A stretch of DNA of 46,104 bases, taken from Rhodospirillum sp. (GTDB lineage: Bacteria > Pseudomonadota > Alphaproteobacteria > Rhodospirillales > Rhodospirillaceae). Position numbers and translations under genes: made by a program. Shown piece after piece: positions 37,343 through 44,632 of this stretch. The number at the start of each line of letters is the position of its first letter. The stretch's first letter is position 1. Under the pieces are notes generated by a model. That model did no database searches and had not been told where the DNA came from. It saw only the letters and a list, made by a program, of their open reading frames with translations. The stretch is taken from positions 1-46,104 of the forward strand of contig JAIOYK010000045.1 of assembly GCA_021741145.1 (NCBI GenBank), written 5' to 3'.

Positions 37343-38059
37343 TCACTCCCTCAAAAGACGGCTACCACCGGCTGATACCTCGAAAAACGGCCCAGGGCCG
37401 ACAAAGAGCATACAACCATCACCGATGTATTCCCGCCCTCCCCGAAGAGGACCAATCACATTGACCCTGATATTGAGCTCCTGAAAGCTCTCAATCAACC
37501 AAGCCGCCATCGGCGGTGGGGTGTCAGGTGTTAAGCAGGAAAGCATGACGCCTACCTGGTCGGGAGCATCAGGCGCTATCGACACCTCCGTCACGACGAT
37601 CCCAGCTCGCTTTATCGCGTCCACGACGCTTGTTGAAAACAAAATGGCGCTTGGCGTCAGGTACCAACCGACGACCAGGGAATTGACGGTCCCTCGACGA
37701 GTAGAAAATGCCGTTGAAAGGGCTCGCACCTGATCCTCATCGAGATATTCAAACACTGTCCCACTTTGCCCCGCATGTCTGAGCAACTGTTCTTGGGACA
37801 CACGCAGCCTTTTGTTCACATCATCATAAGCCATGAAACTGGCATACAGAAAAGCACCAACACAAAGGAGAAGCAGAAAAGTCTTCCTTCGTTCTTTCGG
37901 AAACCGGGAATCAAGCCAATTCACCAGCTTTCGCGGCAAAAGCAGGCCAAGGAACTGTTCGATCACGAGAACGCCTCCCGTAACCAGAAGGAACCAGTTC
38001 GTGAAAACAACCGCCCCGAATTCCCAGAGACGCGCGAAATATGAGGGTTCGATGTCCAT
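37343..38059 (-). CDS. Unknown two-span membrane protein (238 aa)
   Basis: No family recognised. It starts at ATG 38059. Two hydrophobic helices (about 19-42 and 60-78) flank a loop with LPRKLVNWLDSRFPKERRK. The remaining 160 residues form a soluble domain with alternating strands and helices (VDAIKRAGIVVTEVSIAP; LNIRVNVIGPLRGG). The stop overlaps the putative antitoxin start, so the three genes form an operon. It may be an accessory or separate cargo gene. Confidence 0.7.
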   Translation of the reverse strand: MDIEPSYFARLWEFGAVVFTNWFLLVTGGVLVIEQFLGLLLPRKLVNWLDSRFPKERRKTFLLLLCVGAFLYASFMAYDDVNKRLRVSQEQLLRHAGQSGTVFEYLDEDQVRALSTAFSTRRGTVNSLVVGWYLTPSAILFSTSVVDAIKRAGIVVTEVSIAPDAPDQVGVMLSCLTPDTPPPMAAWLIESFQELNIRVNVIGPLRGGREYIGDGCMLFVGPGPFFEVSAGGSRLLRE

Positions 38060-38156
38060 CGTGAAGCCGCTAGACGCCTATCGGTCTTGGTTAAACCTGA
38101 AAGTCTCGATGATCTAGGGTTCACAATAGGACGGAGCGCTGGGCAGCATGTCTCAG

Positions 38157-38597
38157 TCATTTCGGACCGCCCGCCAGGAACACCAGATCTCCCACCAACA
38201 TAACCCGAACGACTTGGTCAAGGACAGGGGCATCCAACTCCAGGAAGCCATGGTGGTCGCCGAGCATGGCGTAACACGGGGGATCCGTCATACCCACGAT
38301 ATGCGGCACGCCCTGATCCTGTTGAGGAAGAATATCCGTGACGCACCATTGCGTCCGATCATCCGAAGAGGTCGGAGCCAACCGTTCCGCCAGGAATTTG
38401 TCACCCACGAACAGGATGGTCTCCATCTCCCTGTCCCGGCTCATTACAGAGGCCGGTAGGCGCACGATCATCCGGTCGCCTTCGATCTTATCGATATAAG
38501 CGAAGATCGCAGTGTCCTCGGTAATCGGATCGGCTCCGGCCAGAGGAGTCCCCAACACAACCGCCAGCGCTGCGGCTCCAACGACACTTTTCATCAT
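38157..38597 (-). CDS. Exported protein of unknown function (146 aa)
   Basis: It starts at ATG 38597 with GGAGAG six bases upstream; upstream in-frame starts overlap the nuclease gene and are less likely. A signal peptide (MMKSVVGAAALAVVLGTPLA) ends at about residue 22. The mature part has a strand-rich domain (IFAYIDKIEGDRMIVRLPAS; TILFVGDKFLAERL) and two cysteines (WCVTD, PPCYAM) that could pair in the periplasm. It lies 32 bases after the secreted nuclease and is probably in the same operon. Confidence 0.7.
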   Translation of the reverse strand: MMKSVVGAAALAVVLGTPLAGADPITEDTAIFAYIDKIEGDRMIVRLPASVMSRDREMETILFVGDKFLAERLAPTSSDDRTQWCVTDILPQQDQGVPHIVGMTDPPCYAMLGDHHGFLELDAPVLDQVVRVMLVGDLVFLAGGPK

Positions 38598-38629
38598 CGT
38601 CGCTCTCCACTCCTTGATTTGTTGATGGA

Positions 38630-39049
38630 TCATCGGCACGACCTAGCCCGAGGCACTTGGGCATAAGCCCCACCACTGTACCGGGGCCAGTCCCGGGCAC
38701 AGCCGCGCCGCACCAGGTCCTCGGCTAGGTCCCGCTCCCCGACGAAGCACCGGGCCACGGTCCGGCCATACCGATCCGTGTCAACGACACGACAGGCGAC
38801 AGGACCATCCCCGAGGAGGGCGCGGAGCACCTCCCGGGCGGCGGGACCTTCCCTGGTCGAAAGCTCCGGAGCGTCGACGCCCCAGATGCGGATCCGCGTG
38901 GCGACACCCTGGATGCGGAAGGTGTCTCCGTCGGAAACCCGGCCCGGGAGACCAGCGAGGATATCCCCAGGCGCCGGAGAGGCTGGATCCGAAGCACTCA
39001 AACCGAGGGACGCAACCCCGGCAACGAACCAGGTCAGGAGATCCATCAT
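38630..39049 (-). CDS. Secreted thermonuclease-like (SNase) nuclease
   Basis: It starts at ATG 39049 with GGGGGAGAG upstream, overlapping the XRE stop; the product is 139 residues. A hydrophobic N-terminus (MMDLLTWFVAGVASLGLSA) serves as a signal or anchor. The SNase fold is shown by RVSDGDTFRIQG, TRIRIWGVDAPEL, REGPAAREVLRALL and DTDRYGRTVARC. These supply the acidic and arginine active-site residues of the family. It would cut DNA or RNA outside the cytoplasm. Such nucleases are common on conjugative elements. Confidence 0.88.
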   Translation of the reverse strand: MMDLLTWFVAGVASLGLSASDPASPAPGDILAGLPGRVSDGDTFRIQGVATRIRIWGVDAPELSTREGPAAREVLRALLGDGPVACRVVDTDRYGRTVARCFVGERDLAEDLVRRGCARDWPRYSGGAYAQVPRARSCR

Positions 39050-39315
39050 GCCCGCTCTCCCCCATTTTTGGATTGTGCAATCCAATCCCCGGAATGGGGC
39101 AAATTTGCCCCATTTACCCCAATCGTCACTTCAAGTAGACCGGCCCACTTGAACAGATCCATGGCTTGAGGATCGTCCTCGCCGTTCTCCCACCGTCGAA
39201 AGGTCCGGAGATGAACACCGAGGCGCTCCGCCATGGTCACTTGCGTGAGCTTGAGTTCCTTCCGGCGCCGCTGGAGGATACCCAAAGTGCTGAGATAGGA
39301 GTGTTTCCAATCCAT
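39046..39315 (-). CDS. XRE-like DNA-binding protein (89 aa)
   Basis: A helix-turn-helix lies at about residues 10-62: ILQRRRKELKLTQVTMAERL, then GVHLRTFRRWENGE. The C-terminal 20 residues are tail-like. Its stop overlaps the nuclease start (ATGA), so the regulator leads the nuclease operon and probably controls it. The start is ATG at 39315 with no strong ribosome site. Confidence 0.82.
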   Translation of the reverse strand: MDWKHSYLSTLGILQRRRKELKLTQVTMAERLGVHLRTFRRWENGEDDPQAMDLFKWAGLLEVTIGVNGANLPHSGDWIAQSKNGGERA

Positions 39316-39318
39316 TTT

Positions 39319-39561
39319 TTAGTCGCGATCCGAAGTCGTAGACCGGAGGAATGTCCCAAAAAAACCCGCAAAGGCGCCAAGCTGAAACATATTGACGCCG
39401 TCCACACCCAACTGCCGGGCAATACCGAGAATAGTATCCCCGAAAAAGAGGCCTACAAACCAGCCAGTAAGGCCGCCAAACAATGTTCCAAGAGGTAAAA
39501 GAAGAAAAACACCCGCCGCGACCAGGATGACGTTACCGATAGTTTTCGCGAACACATTCAT
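39319..39561 (-). CDS. Small glycine-rich membrane protein (80 aa)
   Basis: It starts at ATG 39561 with AAAGGAG eight bases upstream. Two hydrophobic segments (about 8-34 and 55-70) contain VAAGVFLLLPLGTLFGGLTG and FQLGAFAGFFGTFL. It has a glycine-rich, small-residue pattern. It ends three bases before the XRE start, so it heads the operon. No family recognised. Confidence 0.75.
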   Translation of the reverse strand: MNVFAKTIGNVILVAAGVFLLLPLGTLFGGLTGWFVGLFFGDTILGIARQLGVDGVNMFQLGAFAGFFGTFLRSTTSDRD

Positions 39562-39610
39562 TGAGATCGCTCCTTTCAGGAAAATAACTGAGACTGAGGA
39601 ACCAAAGTTT

Positions 39611-40453
39611 TCACCGCCCCCGGGGCACGGACAAGCCCGCGATCCTTGTGATTCTGTCGGCCTGACCGCCACGACCGAGAGCCGTGAGGATCTCCGCCAA
39701 GTCCCGCGCAAGCTCCGGTTCGTCCGATAGGTTCAAGGCCCTCAACTGCTCACAGGCTTCGGCCAGAGGCAGGGCAAGACGGCGAACCTCGCGCAAGCGG
39801 TGCGCCACGTTGTCAGCGCTCCGGGCCACCCAAGTCCGCCCCAGAGGCGTGTCCTTCAAAGCCCAACCGTGTTCGGGCTTCTCCAGCTTAGCCAGCCGGT
39901 CGGCGCCCCGTTCCGTCCCTGCGTAGCCGAGGATCTGCCCCCTGTGAAACACAGGATGCGTGGTCTCTTTCCGGCGCGTCGGAAAGAGCCATTCCTCGAA
40001 TGCGTCTCCATCGAGTTCCAGGACGGCGAAACCGTCCCGGACCGGTCCCCGGGAATACAGGGCCACATCCTGCCGCTCTGGCTCCAGATAGATCCCGACC
40101 ACGCGGAAGGTAGCGTTCGCTTTAATCCAAGCGGCCTCGGCTTTGATGACTTCCGGCTCCAGGTTCTGGCCGACACGCGCGGGCCGTCGCACTTTCGGAG
40201 CCGTTTCAGGAAGGCTGTGCGAGTAGAAACTCGTGACATGGACCCCATCCGGGAGAGCCAGATTGAGAGACCATCCCGCTCCGCCGCACTCCGATCTGGC
40301 GGGGCGATAGTCGACCTCCAACGTCAACGCCTGGCGATCCTGCGCGAGAGCAGCCAAGCCGTTCGTGAGGGCCACGGGTTCCGACCTGAAGCCCAGAACC
40401 AGACGGTGGCTTCTCTGACCGAGGACCGGACGGGGAATGGTTGAACTGATCAT
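39611..40453 (-). CDS. Unknown soluble protein (280 aa)
   Basis: It starts at ATG 40453 with TGGAGG seven bases upstream. The N-terminal half is strand-rich (RLVLGFRSEPVALTNGL; WSLNLALPDGVHVTSFYSHS). The C-terminal 80 residues are helical (HRLREVRRLALPLAEACEQL). No enzyme motif was seen. It faces a small HTH gene across a short region with an inverted repeat, a common arrangement for a regulator and its target. Confidence 0.7.
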   Translation of the reverse strand: MISSTIPRPVLGQRSHRLVLGFRSEPVALTNGLAALAQDRQALTLEVDYRPARSECGGAGWSLNLALPDGVHVTSFYSHSLPETAPKVRRPARVGQNLEPEVIKAEAAWIKANATFRVVGIYLEPERQDVALYSRGPVRDGFAVLELDGDAFEEWLFPTRRKETTHPVFHRGQILGYAGTERGADRLAKLEKPEHGWALKDTPLGRTWVARSADNVAHRLREVRRLALPLAEACEQLRALNLSDEPELARDLAEILTALGRGGQADRITRIAGLSVPRGR

Positions 40454-40538
40454 GTCAAAACCTCCAATCCAAGAATGTCAGCAAGCCAAATTGGCCTTCT
40501 TGATCAACACCAATAATATACCTGACACCTATTTTAGG

Positions 40539-40577
40539 CGCAAGATAAAAGGGCGTTGCGTCTAATAAAATCTTGCG
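40539..40577. promoter_or_regulatory. Inverted repeat between divergent genes
   Basis: CGCAAGAT (40539-40546) and ATCTTGCG (40570-40577) are exact reverse complements 23 bases apart. They lie between the gene starting at 40453 and the HTH gene at 40591, so they are a plausible operator for the HTH protein. Confidence 0.6.
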
Positions 40578-40590
40578 GCATATTCCGCCT

Positions 40591-40818
40591 ATGGGAAAAC
40601 CACCAACATCAGAATGGGGGCTCCGCGCACACAACGCGGGACTAGACCAAAAGACATTGGCTCGACTGGCTGGAGCGGATCCAAATTCTGTATCCCGAGG
40701 GCTGAGAGGAAAGTGGTCAAGCGGAGTGCCTGGACACCTGCGCGCCCTGATCCTGGCATGGGAAATTATGACGCCTACGCAACGGGAAGAGTGGCTCTCA
40801 ACAGCTCTGGAAGACTGA
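40591..40818 (+). CDS. Small HTH regulator (75 aa)
   Basis: It starts at ATG 40591 (or ATG 40573). The core reads LRAHNAGLDQKTLARLAGAD followed by PNSVSRGLRGKW, a Cro/XRE-like helix-turn-helix. The C-terminus PGHLRALILAWEIMTPTQRE is natural and helical. It is divergent from the gene at 40453. A minus-strand frame overlaps it completely (40455-40892) but looks less natural over this stretch. Confidence 0.65.
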   Translation: MGKPPTSEWGLRAHNAGLDQKTLARLAGADPNSVSRGLRGKWSSGVPGHLRALILAWEIMTPTQREEWLSTALED

Positions 40819-40884
40819 GCATTCAGGGCCACCACATTGCAGAAGGGCGCTTCCCGTCCATTCCCCCCGTCGTATTTCACCTCT

Positions 40885-41745
40885 TCAATCATGACACCCT
40901 CCAAAGTCGGCATCACAGAGGGCATCACATTCCGCATCGAAGACCCAGTCGGACTGGGCCTCAGCGAAGGCAATGAGTTGATCCCAGGTGATGTCCTTGT
41001 GGAAGCTCCCGCCCGTCCGCCCCTCCATCTCGGCCCACCACCGGGCACGATCAGGGTAATATCTGGCCAAGAAGGCCCGGGCCTTCTCACTCTTCAGGAA
41101 GCAGCCATCACAGTTGCCCAGAGGGGTCTTTCCGCTGACCGTCGGCAGGTTCAGGTCAAAGGGCTGGCCCGCCCACCAGGTCGCCACATGGCGCCGGGTA
41201 ACACCGGCCTCGAACAGTGGAAAAGTACAGGTCCATCGCTCCTTGGATTTCTGAGCACGGCGCGAGATCACCCGGGATTTTTCGTCCGCGCGAAAGCCGA
41301 TAGCCGAGGTCCAGCGCGGGTATCCGGCCCAGAGCATCCACTTTTTGGAAGGACGTACCTTCAGCTCTTGAGTGCAGAAGCGGGCCACCCTGTTGGGTAG
41401 GAAACCCCTTAGGTCTCTCAGAGCTTCGAACGGTTCCCCATGGGTGGAGGCCGGACGGTTGGTTCCTGGCCCAACGACACAAAACCCGTCCTCCCTGTCG
41501 AATTCGACCCAGGTGATCGGAACATTCCAGCGATCGGCGCATTCCTCAACAAAAGCGAGGGTCTCGGGCATCTCCCGCCCGGTGTTCTGGAACAGGACAT
41601 GGGCATCGGCGGGAAGTTGCCCCTCGTGCGCGTCGAGAATGTGCCAGAGCATATATCCACTGGTCCGACCTCCGGAAAACTGGATGGCGACCGGTCCATC
41701 AGGGAGCCTGTAGGCTTTTGACGACAGGGGATAGATGAAGGTCAT
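40885..41745 (-). CDS. PAPS-reductase-like PP-loop protein (286 aa)
   Basis: The PP-loop SGGRTSGYMLWHIL lies near residue 24. VLFQNTGREMPETLAFVEEC, DGFCVVGP and RFCTQELKVRPSKKW follow, as in phosphoadenosine-phosphosulfate-reductase-like proteins of phages and mobile elements. A Cys pair (NCDGCFLKS) and more Cys at the C-terminus (DAECDALCDADFGGC) may bind metal. In this superfamily the PP-loop activates a substrate with ATP; the true substrate is unknown. The start overlaps the stop of the RepC-like gene (ATGA), so both are translated together. Confidence 0.82.
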   Translation of the reverse strand: MTFIYPLSSKAYRLPDGPVAIQFSGGRTSGYMLWHILDAHEGQLPADAHVLFQNTGREMPETLAFVEECADRWNVPITWVEFDREDGFCVVGPGTNRPASTHGEPFEALRDLRGFLPNRVARFCTQELKVRPSKKWMLWAGYPRWTSAIGFRADEKSRVISRRAQKSKERWTCTFPLFEAGVTRRHVATWWAGQPFDLNLPTVSGKTPLGNCDGCFLKSEKARAFLARYYPDRARWWAEMEGRTGGSFHKDITWDQLIAFAEAQSDWVFDAECDALCDADFGGCHD

Positions 41746-42686
41746 ACCGCCCCTCCCCCGACCAGAACCCGCAGGCTATGCCCCACGGTCTCCCCGAGGT
41801 TTCCGCGCGCGAGCATGGACCGGAGATAGCCAGCTCGTCGCTTCACCCCCTGTCGTTCAAAACTGACCACCGCCGCGGCCAAGGCCGGAAGTCCATGGCG
41901 GGCGAGGCCCTCGCCCCAGATACCCCCTGGCAAGCCAATTTCATGGGCCAGATGGGACACGGCCCGGACCACCTGGGTGAGCGCCCGGGGCGGTGGATCG
42001 CCGCACAGAAGGGCATCGAGGTCTTCCCCTCGGAGCCGCTCCTGAAGGCGGGGGGAGGCGGCCAGCATCAGGGCCAGCAAATCGCGGTCCCGCCTCTCGC
42101 CCTGTACAGAAGCTTTCAGCTTAGGATTTCCTGTATGGGATTCCAGGTGGAAGGATCTGTCCCCCTGGGGGGACTCATCTGTCCTCCTCCCGTCGTCCTC
42201 CACCAGGAGGTCCTCGGCGCGGCGCCGGGTCTCCCGGAGCTCTTCCTCGGCGAAGATCACCGCCTCGCGGAGGTCATGCAGACGCGCCGCCACGGGCGCC
42301 AGGTCGATCCCGGCCTGGTGGGCGCGGCGGTTGGCGGCGTTGTAACGCCGGATGATCCAGTGATTGTCTTCGAGAAGGGTAAGGAGGCGGCGAACGGCCC
42401 GCTCGGTCACACCGAGCATGACGGCCAATCGGGCATTGCCCGGCTTCACCAGGAGCGAGCCCCTTTTCCACCTGTCGTCCCCATAGACATGCTCACACAG
42501 CAGGGCAAGCAAATGGACCGCCGCAGGGGACAGGGCGGGCTGCAGAACCTTAACGCCCTTCAGGACCAGGCCGGTCACGGATGCGGTCGTTACCCCATGG
42601 GCCGTTGCTCCCTTCGCCCGCCGTTCAAGGTCGGGGAACGTATCGGAGCGCCTTGCGCGCCCGGATCGACATCTCTTTGAGTTCAT
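41742..42686 (-). CDS. repC: RepC-like replication initiator
   Basis: The start is ATG 42686; a GTG at 42716 would add ten residues. The product is 314 residues. A winged-helix-like N-terminal domain (about 45-110) includes NARLAVMLGVTERAVRRLLT and LLEDNHWIIRRYNAANRRAH. The C-terminal domain carries ARHGLPALAAAVVSFER, KRRAGYLRSMLARGNLG and GHSLRVL, which match the conserved end of alphaproteobacterial plasmid RepC initiators. No repA or repB is in the window. An antisense RNA candidate lies just upstream, as in repABC plasmids. The middle (about 120-190) is variable. Confidence 0.68.
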   Translation of the reverse strand: MNSKRCRSGRARRSDTFPDLERRAKGATAHGVTTASVTGLVLKGVKVLQPALSPAAVHLLALLCEHVYGDDRWKRGSLLVKPGNARLAVMLGVTERAVRRLLTLLEDNHWIIRRYNAANRRAHQAGIDLAPVAARLHDLREAVIFAEEELRETRRRAEDLLVEDDGRRTDESPQGDRSFHLESHTGNPKLKASVQGERRDRDLLALMLAASPRLQERLRGEDLDALLCGDPPPRALTQVVRAVSHLAHEIGLPGGIWGEGLARHGLPALAAAVVSFERQGVKRRAGYLRSMLARGNLGETVGHSLRVLVGGGAV

Positions 42687-42723
42687 ACATCTTTTCGGCC
42701 TTCCCGCGCCGGGCACCTTTGAC

Positions 42724-42751
42724 TTGACAATAGGGTGCCGTCGCGTAGAAT
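42724..42751 (+). promoter_or_regulatory. Sigma-70-type promoter for a small RNA
   Basis: TTGACA (42724-42729) and TAGAAT (42746-42751) are 16 bases apart. This is one of the closest matches to consensus in the window. It points away from repC, with transcription expected to start near 42758. Confidence 0.75.
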
Positions 42752-42757
42752 GAGCTC

Positions 42758-42830
42758 AGCATTAGCCAATGCATGAGCGTGTTCCACGCTTGAGACCCCG
42801 TAGTTAGCGCTACGGGGTTTCGTTTATTTT
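42758..42830 (+). ncRNA. Putative counter-transcribed RNA of the repC leader
   Basis: About 73 bases between the promoter at 42724 and an intrinsic terminator. Three stem-loops are visible: GCAT/ATGC (42759-42772), AGCGTG-TTC-CACGCT (42776-42790) and the terminator stem (42795-42818). No coding frame with a ribosome site is present. The RNA would be antisense to the leader of repC, which is read on the other strand. In repABC plasmids a small antisense RNA at this position limits repC expression and sets copy number and incompatibility. Confidence 0.6.
42795..42830 (+). terminator. Intrinsic terminator of the small RNA
   Basis: ACCCCGTAG (42795-42803) pairs with CTACGGGGT (42810-42818) around TTAGCG, followed by TTCGTTTATTTT. 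This is a strong Rho-independent terminator on the plus strand. Confidence 0.85.
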
Positions 42831-42898
42831 GGGGCTAGGAAGTTGTGCCGCCTCCTCTCTGTGAGGCGCGGTCCCTTATTTTCCACTTGCGGGTGAAT

Positions 42899-42940
42899 CC
42901 CGCTTTCCTGTATATAATGTGAATCATACAGGAAAGCGGG
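42899..42940. repeat. Perfect 15-bp inverted repeat next to the tRNA fragment
   Basis: CCCGCTTTCCTGTAT (42899-42913) and ATACAGGAAAGCGGG (42926-42940) flank a 12-base loop. It lies directly downstream of the tRNA 3' end on the minus strand and could be the tRNA terminator or an integrase arm site. Confidence 0.8.
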
Positions 42941-42944
42941 GAAG

Positions 42945-42990
42945 TGGTTGCGGGGAGAGGATTTGAACCTCTGACCTTCAGGTTATGAGA
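42945..42990 (-). other. 3' half of a tRNA-Met(CAT), integrase attachment remnant
   Basis: Read on the minus strand, the sequence gives the anticodon loop CTCATAA, the stem half CCTGA, the T-arm AGAGG-TTCAAAT-CCTCT, the acceptor half CCCCGCA and ACCA. The 5' half (acceptor partner TGCGGGG and D-arm) is absent from 42991 onward. Tyrosine integrases commonly use tRNA 3' ends as attachment sites and leave such a fragment at the far end. The integrase gene starts 170 bases away. The intact tRNA is expected outside the window, to the right. Confidence 0.8.
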
Positions 42991-43157
42991 CTAACGATTA
43001 TACGCTAGCTAACATGCTGATGTTTATACATTTTATGCGCCATTTCAATAAGTTATCAATATTTGTTCTTTATCTCCTCTTGCCTTACGATAGCAGGAAA
43101 TCTATGATTTTGGCAAAACGGTGTTGACTTTCGTGTTGACTATTTTGTCGGGAGATC

Positions 43158-44366
43158 ATGGTTATGGGCAAACGCGTTGCGGCGGAGAGGATCGAGATAT
43201 CCAACCGGTCATTGAACAAGATCAGGCCGAGCGAGAAACCGCGCATCATCTGGGACAGCAAATTGACCGGGTTTGGCGTCAAGGTGATGCCGAGCGGTGC
43301 CATGTCGTTTTTGGTCAACTATCGAGCCGATGGCGGCGGGAGAAAAGCTCCCAACCGACGCATGGTGATCGGACGGCAGGGGACAATATCACCGACCAAA
43401 GCGCGGCAAAAGGCCCAGGAAATTCTCGGTGCCGCAGCCGGAGGGAAAGACCCGTCGAGCGCGCGTCAGGAACGCCGCGCCATACTGAGCGTGGGCGATA
43501 TTTTTGAAAACTACATGGCCGCCAACCCGAACCGCAAGCCGCGCACCGATGAGCTCTATCGTTATGAGATGGATCGTTATCTGGGCGATTGGCAGAATAA
43601 GCCGATCAATGCGATCTCTCGCAGCGATATCCAAGACCGTTTCAATTTGATTTCTCGCCAGCATGGCCCCACCCCGGCAAACCGGATCATGTCCCTGCTC
43701 CGATCCGTCTACCGCAGCCCCTGCGCCGAAGATGAAACGCTTCGCAACCCGGTGGAGGTCTGGCAGGCCGGTGGCGGGCGCTTCAACAAAAAGCCCCGGC
43801 GCAAAATCGACACCCCGGCGGACATCCTGCCAAAATGGCAAAAGGGATTCGATGCTGTTCAAAACGACGTCATCCGCGACGCCATTTCCGCTGGGCTGTA
43901 CACGGGAATGCGCTTGCGAGAGGTCCTTTGGCTAAAATGGTCCGACATCAGCGACAGCGAATTGATCGTCGAGGAAACCAAAACCGGGGAACCGCTCCGT
44001 CTGCCGATCACCCGGCAACTGGCCGATGTTTTTGAACGGCGCAAAAAGGACAACGAGACCGACTGGGTGTTTCCGAACAGCGACACCAAATCCGGCCACC
44101 ATGACGACATTCACCACATCTACCCGACCATCACCAAAGCGGCGGGCACAAAATTCTGGTTCCACGCCCTGCGCAACAATTTCATCACCATCGCCGAGCG
44201 CGACATCGGCCTCGCCACCAGCCTGACCAAACGCCTGGTCAACCATGCCCGCCCGCAAGACGTGACCGAGGGGTATGCTGCGGACTGGACGTTCGAACAA
44301 CTGCTGCGCGCCGCCCAATCGGTTGCGGATAGGATTGATGCGTTGATTCAAAACTACCCGCAGTGA
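43158..44366 (+). CDS. int: Tyrosine integrase, P4-like
   Basis: A 402-residue phage/island integrase. The N-terminal arm-binding domain (DSKLTGFGVKVMPSGAMSFL) is followed by the core-binding domain (about 110-200). Catalytic residues are Arg252 in TGMRLREVLWL, His336 and Arg339 in FHALR, His363 in VNHARP and Tyr373 in TEGYA. It is complete and probably active. Start ATG 43158 or, two codons later, ATG 43164. It lies next to the tRNA-Met fragment and belongs to the element that extends to the right. Confidence 0.92.
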   Translation: MVMGKRVAAERIEISNRSLNKIRPSEKPRIIWDSKLTGFGVKVMPSGAMSFLVNYRADGGGRKAPNRRMVIGRQGTISPTKARQKAQEILGAAAGGKDPSSARQERRAILSVGDIFENYMAANPNRKPRTDELYRYEMDRYLGDWQNKPINAISRSDIQDRFNLISRQHGPTPANRIMSLLRSVYRSPCAEDETLRNPVEVWQAGGGRFNKKPRRKIDTPADILPKWQKGFDAVQNDVIRDAISAGLYTGMRLREVLWLKWSDISDSELIVEETKTGEPLRLPITRQLADVFERRKKDNETDWVFPNSDTKSGHHDDIHHIYPTITKAAGTKFWFHALRNNFITIAERDIGLATSLTKRLVNHARPQDVTEGYAADWTFEQLLRAAQSVADRIDALIQNYPQ

Positions 44367-44497
44367 TGCATGAACGGTTTCGGATGTATACTGGATTGCG
44401 GCCTTGCTTCCGACTGCAATTGCTCAGGGGCTGCAACTCTTCTCTGTTCAGTGACGGGGGGCCATTTTCATCGGAATGCGCATAGTAGAATGCATTT

Positions 44498-44513
44498 ATC
44501 ACCATATGGTGAT
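44498..44513. promoter_or_regulatory. 16-bp perfect palindrome upstream of abiEi
   Basis: ATCACCATATGGTGAT is self-complementary. It lies about 120 bases before the AbiEi start, in the AT-rich intergenic region (44367-44632). AbiEi antitoxins repress their own operon through inverted repeats, so this is a candidate operator. Confidence 0.6.
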
Positions 44514-44632
44514 CGGCGAACAAGTATATAAAAACATCAAATATTCACACTTTGATGGATTTTTTTGCAGTTGAATATACTTTTTAGTCGTGGTATATCA
44601 ATTTACGGAAAATTCACCAATATCGTGAATTA

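Larger units (their letters stand above)
42687..43157. other. Non-coding region between repC and the integrase
   Basis: About 470 bases without a protein gene. It holds a sigma-70-type promoter, a small RNA with terminator, a 15-bp inverted repeat, a tRNA 3' fragment and an AT-rich stretch (43010-43080) leading to the integrase. Confidence 0.7.

Noticed and set aside
40455-40892. Minus-strand frame starting MIEEVKYDGG with a good GGAGGG ribosome site and ending one base before the next gene
   Set aside because: Its start and end fit an operon, but its middle is antisense to a convincing HTH gene and reads Ser/Arg-rich sequence. It may be a decayed gene; not strong enough to annotate.
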